Made by a program: the position numbers and the translations under genes. Below the pieces are notes generated by a model that searched no databases, was not told where the DNA came from, and saw nothing but the letters and a program-made list of their open reading frames with translations. Below, piece by piece: positions 19,601 through 34,600 of a stretch of DNA of 64,000 nucleotides. Source of the stretch: Bimastos eiseni (Eukaryota; Annelida; Clitellata; Crassiclitellata; Lumbricidae); assembly GCA_959347315.1 (NCBI GenBank), contig OY365806.1:51326068-51390067 (forward strand), in the 5' to 3' direction. Each line of letters opens with the position of its first letter. The first letter of the stretch is position 1.

Positions 19601-22600
19601 TGTGCCGCAATGCAAATAAAAAATTATATTCAAAATCAATAAAAATCATATTCGAATGAAGATAAAATAAAATGTATCTATTTTAATAAAAAGGAAAATC
19701 TTTCTGTTTATCAGTCTGTGAATATTTCTTCTAAAGATCCAAAATTATAAAAAAATTGTGATCTAAGCTTTTGCTTAGTTTTGCACTTTAGCTTTAGCAC
19801 TTTAGCACTGCTAACAAAACGTATGTCTGCCTGGTTGTAAAGTTAAAATTAAACTAATATGCGGAACTTTTTTTATTTCAAGATTCAATGGCAACGTATA
19901 GCATATTTAATGATCAAATGATCAAAATATTTATATAAAATTATAAATTATTTTTTGTAGCTTATTATTTAAGTGCTATAATTCTTTTGACTTATTGCTG
20001 GACTCATTTCCTGCAATGACAAGTATGTCACCGGTTTCCAATCTATCGTGTGTAAAACATCTGCCATTGGTCGGTTTTAGCTATAGCTAAAGCGCTATAT
20101 GCTTGTCGTCTGCACTTATAACAATATAACAATAGGAAAAAGTGTTATAATCAATTTAATTAATAGGTAAATCAATATATTATCAGTAATGTAAATTAGT
20201 TTTAATAAAATAAATTAAAAACACCAAATAATAGCCAAATGTTTCGCAAAGAAGGCCAGACTGGAGTTGGAGAACAATTTTGATACAGAAGCTGAAATGA
20301 ACGATAGGCTACACGAAATACTAGCCCATAACCAACTAACGATCCAAACCCCCCATAAAACTATTGATGTTTGCCGCTAGTACAATGAGTTCTATTTAAA
20401 TTTTTACATGGAGTGAAAAACTCTCAAATGAAAATCTATGGTTCATTGGGTCCTTGCAATCTGAAAAACGTCACTTCCTGTCAAAACATCAACAACTTCA
20501 AGGTGAAACCAATGAATATTTTAAACGACTGATTACAAAAGTCTTCTTAACACCGATAACTCACACAGTTTACAATCTAGACATTTGGCTCTAGACATTT
20601 GGCAGCCCTAGGCGAAGTTACATTTTGGTGGCCTGCTGACCCATAAAATTATACCAGTGATTAAAATAAAGTCATCAACTCATTTTTTTATTTTGAGTTG
20701 TTTTTTTTTGTTTTTCACTTAAGTATTAATAGTATGTATAAGTTGTTAATATAATGTATGAATTAACTGCCACTGTCAGTGAACAAAGAAATAATCAATG
20801 GTTTGATTATTTATTTATAAAGTTGTTAGGATTAATAAGAATTGAAAAATAAGCCAACATTGTTTTATTTATGGATTTGCAAAAACAATTAGATTAATTT
20901 TGCAAAATTGGCGCCCCTAAAAATCGGAGGCCTGGGCAGCTGCCTGTATACAATCAGTTTATGTTTAACATTGTAAATGAATAATTGTAAAGTTGTAAAT
21001 GTTGCATTTCAATCTAATCAAGTCAGGCTGTTAAAATATAAATATTATATCCACTTTACTCTTAATTTATTTTGAAAACTTTATGTAAAACTTAAAATTA
21101 AGCCTTCATTTTTAGATAGGAAATGCTTAAAAGCAAGATTTAAAACAGCAGCCCAAATTGCTCAAAATTAAAATAAGTTTTAGTTCATTGATGTGCCATC
21201 TGCATTTCCAGAGATCTCTAATGATTGAGGATCATATTGACATGAGCATGATGCAGAGCAAGAGAGAGAGAGACAGACAGACAAGACAGACAGAGAGAGA
21301 GAGAGAGAGACAAACGAGACAGACAGAGAGAGTGAGAGAGATAGGAGGGGCAGAGAAATACTGAGACTCCAAGTTCATGTTAACAGTGTGCATATTACAA
21401 AATTGAACGCAAAATTTTTAATTGTTAACAGTTGTAACAACAACAATAATAATATTACTAAATATAAATCAAATAATTTTTCATGTTTACTATGCAAGGG
21501 ACTGTCTGTAAAAGAGGTTGAGGTTGTTAGTGGTAGAGTCAACGGCATGTAGAGACGATCGTGAAGTTCTTCCACATAAGACTTAGGAACGAGACCAAAT
21601 CGACCGCCAAGCGATGCTTCACACCAGTTGCTGTCAACGACCTGGATCAATCGGAGGATATCACCCTACAGAAGATCACAATCACCCTACATAAGACCAA
21701 TCACCATACATAAGACCAATCACCATACATAAGACCAATCACCAATCACCATACATAAGACTAATCACCCTACATAAGACCAATCATGCTACATAAGACC
21801 AATCACCCTATGTAAGACTAATCATGCTACATAATACTAATCACACTACATAAGACCAATCACCCTACATAAGACCAATCACCCTACATAAGACCAATCA
21901 CTCTACATAAGACCAATCACCACACGTAAGACAAATCACCCTACATAAGACCAATCACGCTACATAAAACCAATCACGCTACATAAGACCAATCACCTTA
22001 CATCAGACTAATCATGCTACATAAGACCAATGACCCTACCTAAGACTAATCATGCTACATAATACTAATCATGCTACATAAGACCAATCACCCTACATAA
22101 GAAAAATCACCCTACATAAGACCAATCATGCTACATAAGACCAATCACGCTACATAAGACCAATCACCCTATGTAAGACTAATCATGCTACATAATACTA
22201 ATCACACTACATAAGACCAATCACCCTACATAAGACCAATCACCCTACATAAGACCAATCACTCTACATAAGACCAATCACCACACGTAAGACAAATCAC
22301 CCTACATAAGACCAATCACGCTACATAAAACCAATCACGCTACATAAGACCAATCACCTTACATCAGACTAATCATGCTACATAAGACCAATGACCCTAC
22401 CTAAGACTAATCATGCTACATAATACTAATCATGCTACATAAGACCAATCACCCTACATAAGAAAAATCACCCTACATAAGACCAATCATGCTACATAAG
22501 ACCAATCACGCTACATAAGACCAATCACCCTACATAAGACTAATCAAGCTACATAAGACCAATCACCATACATAAGACCAGTCACTCTACATAAGACCAA

Positions 22601-25600
22601 TCACCATACATAAGGCAAATCACCCCACATAAGACCAATCACCCTACATAAGACTAATCACGCTACATAAGACCAATCATCAATCACTCTACATAAGACC
22701 AATCACCATACATAAGACTAATCACCCTACATAAGACTAATCACCCTACATAAGACTAATCACCCTACATAAGACAAATCACCCTACATAAGACCAATCA
22801 CCATACATAAGACCAATCACCATACATAAGACTAATCACCCTACATAAGACTAATCACCCTACATAAGACAAATCACCCTACATAAGACCAATCACCATA
22901 CATAAGACCAATCACCATACATAAGTTAATCACCCTACATAAGACTAATCACCCTACATAAGACCAATTACACTACATAAGACCAATCACCCTCATAAGA
23001 CCAATCACCTATATTAAGATGAAATGTCATCTACTTCTAAATAAATACTGGTCTGGGTATCCGAACTTTGCTGATAAAATATTATGGCATAAATAATTAT
23101 GAATGAGAATTTAAAGAATGCAGTGAAGTGGAATATGAATCATAAGAATCACAGTAACACATATTTCAGCTAATATGTACCCATGCCATCTATTAAAAAA
23201 AAATATTTCACCAGCAAAGAAGTTCAGACACACATAGCAGCATTTATTTATATTCTTCTTCTTCAAGTTCTCTGCCTCTTCGGTAGGTTCGCGACCCCCC
23301 TAAGGGGGTCGTGAAGCATTTTCTAGGGGGTCGCGGTGGCTTATAGGAATTAGCCAAAATGTCTTAGGAAATTTAAGCATGACATTTGTTTAAATAAATT
23401 TAGTTTTTAAACTTTTCTAACGCTTTCTAACAGTATATATAATTTAAATTTTCCTATCATTAATGAAGCTTAATATGCCTGTTATGCATTACTACTCGCT
23501 TACTTACTTACAGTGAAAGCGGATAACATCTGGTCTGTGTTATTCTATTCTGAGCCTGATAGCTGGCGTCTGCATAAAACACTGTTGTCATAATATTAAA
23601 AATAGTTATTCATTGCGACATTCTGAAAACCCATACTATGGAGAAAAAGCGTAGATACTTGGAAGACTATCTAAAATTTGGCTTTACAATCTCTTGATCA
23701 GCAATGGCATAGATCTCGAGAAGCCACAATGCGTTCTCAGTGCTGTTTATATGGAACCATAAACAAAACTTAAGAGACAAAAGCATAAAAAAACGTGGAG
23801 TTTTTTCGACGGCATGAATCTGGTCAGAGACTTGATCCTCGGCAACAAATCACACGGCAGTCAAGATTCAAATTAAGTCACCTTGCTAAACAGAAGAAAC
23901 CCCACTGGAGAAACGCTCATTAAACTTGCATGTTGAAGATGATAAACTTAATTCTTGGAGAAGTGAGCGAGATAGAGTAGAAGATGCACTAGTACAAAAT
24001 CCACTCTGTTTGCCTGAATGTAGCCAGCATTCCCGATGAAGTACAGACTGAATACTTAGATAGGGGCCTATCCGTAACGATTCTTCAACACGTAATTTGT
24101 TTCATGAGAAATATTTATCGACTCAGTTCTGGCATGATTTGTATCAGTCATATCCAAATGTCACCATGTTTGACTTTTGAGTTTTGGTTCCATTTGCCTC
24201 CATATGTGAAAGTGGATTTTCAACGCTTCTTCATATCAAGGCAAGTAACAGAGTGAATGTTGAGGATGACTATGACATGAGTGTGCCAGGTTGGTTGTAA
24301 CAAAAACTCAGGCGCCCTCCGGGAATTTTGAAATTGGCGGCCCAGATACAAGTAATTAAATTGAAAGAACTTACAATATTTGATTGCATCACAGTTGTAC
24401 ATGCCTAATTAGCCTATATTCCGATAAATCTGTTTCTACTGTGTTTTCCGTACAAGAAACTGAGGTCGTTCTTGACCTAAGTCCTATGGCATATGCAAAT
24501 GTGGTGAGGGTCGCAAGTAACTAGACAATTATACAAGGGGGTCGCGACGTGGAAAAGGTTGGGAAACACTGTCCTAGAGAATGCCCCTTTTCCTACTGCA
24601 ATCCTTCTTTTAATTTCCATGTGACATTTGGCATCTGTCGTTATCACACTCCCAAGGTAAAAAAATTCTTTCACCTGTTCTATTTCTTTTCTTCCAATGT
24701 GTATTTTGGCTACAGTCTCCTTTCCTTTACTTATCTTTTTGATGTTCATTTTCATTCTATATTCAGATGATATTATGTTCAGTCTATCCATCATCGTCTG
24801 TAGACCTTTCCGGCTTCTAGCCAACATTGCCTGGTCATCTGCAAATCTCAGCCCCTTGATTTTATCCCCTCCTCCAGATCATGGTCCATGGCTTTTAGTG
24901 GCACCTAACAGCCACTCTATAAATATTCAGATACAGATGTCCTGTTCAAAATTAAGCAGAACTTACAATGAAATACAACATATTAAATTGATCTCATTTA
25001 AGACACCAGTTTCTCTTACCTTTTGAAATGACAGTTCGGCTGCATGTTCAGCCTCAAAATAAAATTTAGCAACAGCCAATTTCTGTCTGTTTCCACAGCT
25101 CTGCTCTTCACAAATCTCCAACACCTGAAACAAAGTAACACAACACATGCAATAATTTAATTAGATTATAAATAACAAACATTACAGAGCTAGAAAGTTT
25201 TGATATTTATCTTTTAAAACAGCAAAATTCTTTGGAGATTATTCAAACGTTCAGCAAACATTTTTCAAAATCTATATCACTATTCATGTCATTCAGTGAC
25301 ATAACAAAATTGCCAATTTTTTACAAGCCCCAATTTCCAATGAACCATGAAGTGTTAGTTGGGTCAAGTTGGCAACACTCTAGCAACAAGTGAGTACTTA
25401 CATGTAGAAGTGAGGTAGCTCAGCACTCTAACGACAAGTGGGCACTAAGTAGCAAGGTAGCTTAACAATCTAATAACAAGAGGGTACTAAGCTTACACTT
25501 TAATGATAAGAGGGTAATAAGAAGCATGGAAACTAATCTCCTCTCTTTGCTAAATGGTTAATAAAATATTTTCATTCTCCTTAATACAAGGATAGTTATT

Positions 25601-28600
25601 GATTCAAGCTCTTAACTTCAATTAACTTCATGAATCATGTGACATAAGTCATCCAATCAGCAACATGCTTACTGGTTTGAGCCTGCCTAGCAGACTGCAA
25701 CAACAAGTTGCTCATATACTCATATCTCTGCTGATAAACAAAACTCGACATCAGTGCCAGCTGGGAAGTAAATGATCCAAGATAAGAACCTAGACATTCA
25801 TCTATTGCTGGCTGTAGGCAAGACAGCAGGAAATAAGTATCTCCCTAGAGTCCCTATTTTGCACTGCAGAAGCCTGTTAATAATTAGTTTTACTTAGTGA
25901 ATCCTATGAAAGTGAATCACCTCAACATAGTTGACTGGAAAGATACCAACAGTTCCATGACGCTGACCTTCAAACCAGTTCTTGTCTATCTGTCTCAGAA
26001 TATAAACAGTGTCTCCCTTATTCAGCGACAACTCCCTTAGAAAAAAGAATAAACAACAATATATGCATTGTCTCTCTCATGTTTCAGGTGACCTCATATG
26101 CATGTATAATATGTTTGTAGTAGCTAGGTATGCATGTATATATGTACGTGCAAACATATGTAGCTAGATACAATTTATCTCTCAGAATTACAATCCAATG
26201 TATCAATCTAGTAACTTCTATAGAGCCATAAAATTAATGTACAAACATCAGTCAATGATCGTTTCCAGTGAATGTGTAGACAAAAAACAAAATCTGTACT
26301 AATCTAATCACAATTATCTCTGAACTGATTGGACATTGTCTAAACATGGTATGCGATACAGAACACATTGGTACAAAAATTTTAGTGCAAAAATGTGGAT
26401 TTTTTGTAGATGGTCAATGTAAGCCAGGTGTAAACTAGTCCCAAACCCACTGACAAGCCAAGACCATAACAAGTCGCTAAGCTATCGACCGCTAGCGACT
26501 TCCTTACTTAATGCCTTGCCTGGCGCTTTAATTGTGGACTTCATGTTTTGACTTTTGATGAAGACATCAGCAAAGGATAGTTGTCACTCAAAAAGATGCA
26601 TATAATTATTTAATAAATATTTTCTGCTGGTATTTATTACTAAACCTTGAGTTCATATTTTATACTGATCAATTCAGTACATGAACTCTTTGCATCAAAA
26701 CGTTTGTACTTCAATTCTGTTTTAACTTTCCATTGCTTCAGCCTTGGTTGACTTTGACCTCTGACCAGCATAAAACTTTCATCTCAGCAAACCTTTTGCT
26801 TTCATCTTTAGTTGCTAATTTGTTCCTTAAGAGAGACATAAGAAGCTATGCCAAAGGCTCTTCTTCACCTGTTTGTCTGTGCCTTGAATGTATACAATGC
26901 TCGACCCTTCACAAGATGTCTGTTGCACGATAAAGGACTGGTAGGCAACGACTCTGCATGCAACCCCATCACATCTTCAATGTCGTAACGATTCAGGGCC
27001 ACAGGCGATCTGGCATGTGGCCTGTCAATTCGAAATCAAATGCTGCAATGTCTATCTAAATCTATTCTAATCATAATAGTTTACCAAAATCTAATCTAAC
27101 CTTAAATCGCTACAGTTCTATTGAAATACCACGCAAGGGATAGTCTGACAGTTGTTTCAATGTGTTTACTACCACTGAAGTCACGTTATGCACATTCAAG
27201 TCAACGAATGCAGTGCCTTAAAAATGTTTTGTAAGGAGCAGAGAAAACCTCAAACTGAGTTGTATAACATACTTCTTATTGTGCTTTATTATTCCTTAAA
27301 ACTCCTACTAAACTGCTTCCAGCTTCCAGGCTCTATGCAAAACCAAAAAACATGTTAAAATCTGACAGTAACATTTAATCTGGTTAAAACCGATGTTTAA
27401 GATTTAAATCTTAGCTGATGAAATCTTAAACCTACAGGCTTTTAACCCATGTATTGTGAAGAAATGATAATGATATCTTAAATCCAGTTTACCAGCATCA
27501 CTGTTAGAATAAAGTTAACTCGGCTTACTTCAATCATCTGATATTTACATCTGTTGTAGAGTGCATGCATTCAGTGCATGATTTCAGTGCCAAAAACACC
27601 ACCCTATTAAAACCACTTAACTCAAGACAAAAACTGCAAATATCAAGTAACTTGTAAATTGTTCTTTGACTGCCTGTGACTGTGAAAGACCTACTCACTG
27701 AAAATAGTCTGAATGTCGTCGTGCTCTGTTGTTCTCTGCCTCTTCTATTAATCGCTTTTGACGTGCTTCGGCTATCGCTGTCTCCTAAACAGAGCAATAA
27801 TGAATAGTCACATGATCCCATAGATGTAAACTTTCCTAAGACAAATAACGTTGAGCCCCTCTCCCAATTACAGGTGCGTTTGGCTTGTCAGAAACCACCA
27901 TATAATCACCATCGTCTATTGCTCTGTGCAGCAGCAGCAACATGGTGCTCTGTCTTCTAATGCATTATGTCTGTGATCCAGTATACCAAATGGTTCTAGA
28001 ACAAAATGGTAGAGGACAAAATGGTAGAGGACAAAATGGTATGGGGACAAAATCATATTGGACAGAATGGTACGGCCAAAATGGTAAGGACAAGATGGCC
28101 ACAACACAAGAATGACACGAGCAATCCAACAACCAAACAGCCCAGTCTAATGGGTTTCATGGATTGACAACCTACTGTCAATTTCACATCATGGCATGAT
28201 GCACCAGGATTCATACACAGACAATGAAAGACAAAGGCACCGACAATCTTACACTTTCTTACACAATATATAATGCCAGCTTGTCTTGATCAAATCAAGA
28301 ACCCTGACAGTCCTATGCATGGGATCATAGCAATTGATGGGCCAACCCATTGCAATTTATGAACCCACTCATGGCAATTGATGAGCCCATTTATTGCAAT
28401 TGATGGGCCCACTCATGGCAACTGATGAGCCTACTCATGGCAATTGACGAACCCACTCATGACAATTGATGGGCCCACTCATGCCAATTGATGAACACAC
28501 TCATGGCAATTGAAGAGCTAACTCATGGCAATTAATAAGCCCACTATGGCAATTGATGGGCCCACTCATGGCAATTGATGAACCCACTCATGGTAATTTA

Positions 28601-31600
28601 TGAACCCACTCATGGCAATTGATGAGCCTACTCGTGGCAATTGATGAACCCACTCATGGCAATTTATGAACCCACTTAGGGTAGTTAATAAGCCCACTAT
28701 GGCAATTGATGGGATCACTCATGGCAATTGATGAACCCACTCATGGTAATTTATGAACCCACTCATTGCAATTTATGAACCGGGTTCACTTATGACATAG
28801 CAATTAATAAGCCCACTATGGCAATTGATGGGCCCACTCATGGCAATTGATGAGCCCACTCATGGCAATTTATGAGCCTACTCATGGCAATTGATGAACC
28901 CACCCATGGCAATTTATGAACCCACTCATGGCAACTGATGAGCCTACTCATGGCAATTGACGAACCCACTCATGACAATTGATGGGCCCACTCATGCCAA
29001 TTCATGAACACACTCATGGCAATTGAAGAGCCAACTCATGGCAATTAATAAGCCCACTATGGCAATTGATGGGCCCACTCATGGCAATTGATGAACCCAC
29101 TCATGGTAATTTATGAACCCACTCATGGCAATTGATGAACCGGGTTCACTTATGGCATGGCAATTAATAACCCCACTATGGCAATTGATGGGCCCACTCA
29201 TGGCAATTGATGAGCCCACCCATAGCAATTGATGAGCCCACTCATGGCAATTGATGAGCCTACTCGTGGCAATTGATGAACCCACTCATGGCAATTTATG
29301 AACCCACTTAGGGTAGTTAATAAGCCCCCTATGGCAATTGATGGGCTCACTCATGGCAATTGATGAACCCACTCATGGTAGTTTATGAACCCACTCATTG
29401 CAATTTATGAACCGGGTTCACTTATGACATAGCAATTAATAAGCCCACTATGGCAATTGATGGGCCCACTCATGGCAATTGATGAACCCACTCATGGTAA
29501 TTTATGAACCCACTCATGGCAATTGATGAGCCTACTCGTGGCAATTGATGAACCCACTCATGGCAATTTATGAACCCACTTAGGGTAGTTAATAAGCCCA
29601 CTATGGCAATTGATGGGATCACTCATGGCAATTGATGAACCCACTCATGGTAATTTATGAACCCACTCATTGCAATTTATGAACCGGGTTCACTTATGAC
29701 ATAGCAATTAATAAGCCCACTATGGCAATTGATGGGCCCACTCATGGCAATTGATGAGCCCACTCATGGCAATTTATGAGCCTACTCATGGCAATTGATG
29801 AACCCACCCATGGCAATTTATGAACCCACTCATGGCAACTGATGAGCCTACTCATGGCAATTGACGAACCCACTCATGACAATTGATGGGCCCACTCATG
29901 CCAATTCATGAACACACTCATGGCAATTGAAGAGCCAACTCATGGCAATTAATAAGCCCACTATGGCAATTGATGGGCCCACTCATGGCAATTGATGAAC
30001 CCACTCATGGTAATTTATGAACCCACTCATGGCAATTGATGAACCGGGTTCACTTATGGCATGGCAATTGATGAACCGGGTTCACTTATGGCATGGCAAT
30101 TAATAACCCCACTATGGCAATTGATGGGCCCACTCATGGCAATTGATGAGCCCACCCATAGCAATTGATGAGCCCACTCATGGCAATTGATGAGCCTACT
30201 CGTGGCAATTGATGAACCCACTCATGGCAATTTATGAACCCACTTAGGGTAGTTAATAAGCCCCCTATGGCAATTGATGGGCTCACTCATGGCAATTGAT
30301 GAACCCACTCATGGTAGTTTATGAACCCACTCATTGCAATTTATGAACCGGGTTCACTTATGACATAGCAATTAATAAGCCCACTATGGCAATTGATGGG
30401 CCCACTCATGGCAATTGATGAGCCTACTCGTGGCAATTGATGAACCCACTCATGGCAATTTATGAACCCACTTAGGGTAGTTAATAAGCCCCCTATGGCA
30501 ATTGATGGGCTCACTCATGGCAATTGATGAACCCACTCATGGTAGTTTATGAACCCACTCATTGCAATTTATGAACCGGGTTCACTTATGACATAGCAAT
30601 TAATAAGCCCACTATGGCAATTGATGGGCCCACTCATGGCAATTGATGAGCCCACTCATGGCAATTTATGAGCCTACTCATGGCAATTGATGAACCCACC
30701 CATGGCAATTTATGAACCCACTTATGACAGTTAATAAGCCCCCTATGGCAATTGATGGGCTCACTCGTGGCAATTTATGAGCCTACTCATGGCAATTGAT
30801 GGGCCCATTCATGGCAATTGATGTACCCACTCATGGCAATTGATGAGCCCACTCATGGCAATTGATGAACCCACTCATGGTAATTTATGAATTCACTCAT
30901 GGCAGTTAATAAGCCCACTCATGGCAATTTATGAGCCCGCTATTGGCAATTGATGGGCCCACTCATGACATTTGATGAGCCCACTCATGGCAATTGATGG
31001 GCCCACTCATGGCAATTGATGGGACCACTCATGGCAACTGATGGGCCCACTCATGGCAATTGATGAACCCACTCATGGCAATTTATGAGCCCACTCATGG
31101 CAATTGATGGGCCCAAGCTGCTTCTTTAACATAGTTTTCAGCTGAGAGGTCAGAGAGAGGTCTTTGATATACTCACCAATTCTCGTTTGCGTGCTGCACT
31201 CAGTTCGTCCCTAGTGCGTCTGCTCAGAGTTGAGTTGCAGGACGAATAGGCAGAAGACGAATGAGGACGATCAGTCTTTGGCATTGATGAACCCCAACTC
31301 AGGAACGAATCAGCACTTACTTGTGCATTCTCACAATGTGATGACTTGTTATGTGAATTCTGGTAATGCGATAACTGGTTGTGGACAAGCTTAACGTGTT
31401 CTTTTTTAATCCGATGACAAGTGTGAGCTGTAAAGAGACATATATTACATATGCATCACAAGGTCACAATGTTTGTAACTTATAAACAGAAATAGTTATT
31501 AAACTAGCACTCATCGATTGAGCAGCGTGAAGGCTACATTACTTACAATGACTAGCAGCGATGGAATTCCATGTCCAACCACGTCAGTTTAGAAATCCAT

Positions 31601-34600
31601 CTTCACAGTCGCATAGTTCAGCGACACACTATCAACTTCATGCAAAATAACACACTTGTTCTCACTCTCTATCATCAGATTCAATCTTGACTAAGATTGA
31701 ATCTAACACCACAATCTAAAATAGATAACGATGTTCAATTGTGATATCGCTTAACGTGACCATCAATTGGTGTCTTGGGCATCATGATAATTGTGTTCTA
31801 GATGTCAATGAATTGCAATACGTTTTAGCATAAACTAAAGAAGCTGTAACAATGCCACTGTAAGGCATACCCTTGACAGGTGGAATGGGGCAGCGTAGCC
31901 CTTCCAGAGGTATGTCACCACCCTTCTGCACCTTTCGATACATGTCATGAACCGCTTTTTCAGACATAGAAGGTGACAATGTGCCGTTTGTCTTGTGAAT
32001 CTCATATCGGATGTCTGGTCTGTGTTCAACGCTAAAATTCAGTGACAACTCTCCAGTCGTGACTTTCAAAAACCAACTTCTAACACAAAAATCTAAAAAT
32101 TGTTCATGCAGTTCCTGGTAGTCGGAGAGAGAATAAATGTCTATGTTTTTCATACATTGCATCAGTGAACGGTGTTGACCTGACGACGACCTGTGAAACC
32201 TTGTATAATAAAATACAACTATTATTTGATAATCCTCACCTTACAAAGTTCAGAAGTGTACTTTGTCAATCATACAAGTAGATGCAGCACATAGATGAAC
32301 AGTTTGATTGAATCGTTTTAATGTAAATGTATAAAAATGAGAGACTGTCGATGTGTCTTGAGTTGCATTAAACAAAAGCAGGTTGATAAAATCCACAGTG
32401 CAAGGCCTGATCACGCAAGAACTTTTAAAAGCTATGTGTCACAAAGTAACAGGAAATTCTTCCCAGAAGAGACATGTTGCCAAATCAATATGCTGATATT
32501 CTGTAAGCAGACGTTTGTTCAGCACAGTCTGATCATTTGCTAGACGTGACTTCACCTTTAGATCTTGATTAGAAACTTGTGCTGGGCTAATTCATCAATA
32601 GACTATTGCTCTGATATTTCTCTTAGCTTTCAGTTGGACTTAACTCTTGAATTTGGCACACATACCAACTTGCTCTGTGGCAACCATCAACTGATGCCTT
32701 TGGCAATATTACAATGATTCATCATCGTCGTCATCATTGTTGATATTTATTGTTGCTGATGCAGAAATCGTAATCTGAGTAAAAGGTGGTCAACTCAGAA
32801 TCATTCTTCCATCAAGAATTGATTACAGCCAGATCTATTACAGGGTGAATATTAGAATAAAGTTTTTTTTAAATTAAATAGTTGATTGATGGGAATCCAC
32901 AACAAGCAAACACTGCTTACTATTTACAGAATTCTCCAGGTTTCTCCACAGGTGGATTGTAGAAGTTGTTCTGGAACAAAATCCCAGACAAAAGGTTAAA
33001 CAGCTCCAGCAACAACCAACACCATTGAAGATGCAAATGATGTGCCATCTGTTGCTTCTAGTCCTTATACACAATTGACATGGCACTCGCATCTAATTCT
33101 CCATCAATTATACTTGACAATGGTGTCCATCATTACAGCAGGGGAAGTTCAATATCAGAAAACTATGCTATATCAGGGGTGCCAAAAACCAAGATTTTTT
33201 TTAATCAAAAGTTGTGTTTTGGGGTTTGGGGTTTTATTTAATTTTTGGTTTTTAGTTTTTCTTTGGATCTTGTAACAACAGTTTTGTTATAAAAAGCATC
33301 AAACACAGCATGAAAAAGAGCTCCAACTCGTTTTTAAAATTAATTTAGCTTGATTTAGATTGAATAACACACAATTAGTAATATAATAGTAATATTAGTA
33401 CCTGAATAAAATATTTTTCTTATCTTTTTTTTTTAAATACCAAAAAACCAAATAACCAAAAACCAACATGTTTGCAGCCACGTGCTATATCATAACATAC
33501 CATAATAACTGATTTTAGATGTCGTTACAATGACAGAGATGCAAAAATTGTAACTTCTAATTTTGCTCTAATCTACAAGTTAAAAATGAACCAGGATAGA
33601 ATAGTTGTATGCAAAGGTCATAAGAAAATACATTAGCGCTTTCTCGACCAATCAGAGTCAGTGAAACAAATAATATGCAATGGTAAAACCAATATATGCT
33701 TCATCTGTTTCTGAAAGGTTTTGGTAGAACATTCATATTTATATAGTGCTAGAGGAGCTCTCCTGGTAAGTGTCATCACTGACAAAGAGGGCAGTTTTCA
33801 GCATTTTATGGAACTGATCAGGGTTAAAGCAAAATAGTTAGTCCTAAGGGACTGATGTAGCCAATTCCAGCCGGAGGGGCCCACAGTGGAAAACCTTCTA
33901 GAGTGAGCTATAGAAGCCTGCGTTCAGCGTTCGTGAGATGACCAAATGGCCTGAGCAGAGGACTATAGGGACTTACAACTGGGTAAGGAGGATACTGGGG
34001 TCTACTGTGCCTGAAGTGGGCCCTGAGGTAGAGCACAGGTTTTCCAGTGAAGGCTTTCGGTTAGCAGAGCAATTAAGAGAAATCTGACAGAACTCACAAT
34101 GAATGGATCTAGCAGGACAACAGAAGACATTCCTGGTTCATAGTTTTCAATCTTCATTGGTTCGTTCTGATAGCGTTTCAGGCGATAGCTGGCATGCGGT
34201 GGGGCCCAGGATCTGTTCACATCAATCACAACCACACTTAACAAAACCGAAAATCTCTTAACATGTGTAAGCATGTGTATTCTGCAGTTGAGCATTTTAT
34301 AGCACCTTTAAAGACCTCTCAAAAACACAAACAGCAGATCATCTGATGCATCCCTAAGATGGTTCTCAGCATATGGCTTAGTTTAGCTTCCATGACACTC
34401 ATTTCCTATTCTCAGGCCCTTGAGCCAGCAGTGGACAAATATGAAGCCACTGGGCATGAGCCAGTCCAGTTCATAGCACGACTTGCCATCATCACTACCT
34501 CATGGAGAGGCAATACCAGATTCTCCTGTGTGGCAATAGAGGCTCAACCTCAATCATTGCATACAGACCAAAATAAGCTGAATTTGTCTCTTAAGCTGAA

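Noticed and set aside
21666..23015. Could the regular array be a CRISPR?
   Set aside because: Units are 19 bp head to tail with no unique spacers, no cas genes, and the context is a spliced animal gene.
28331..31114. Could the 22-bp array be a CRISPR or a coding repeat?
   Set aside because: No spacers, and frames are broken by TGA/TAA inside units; the only open stretch (29079-29285) is short.
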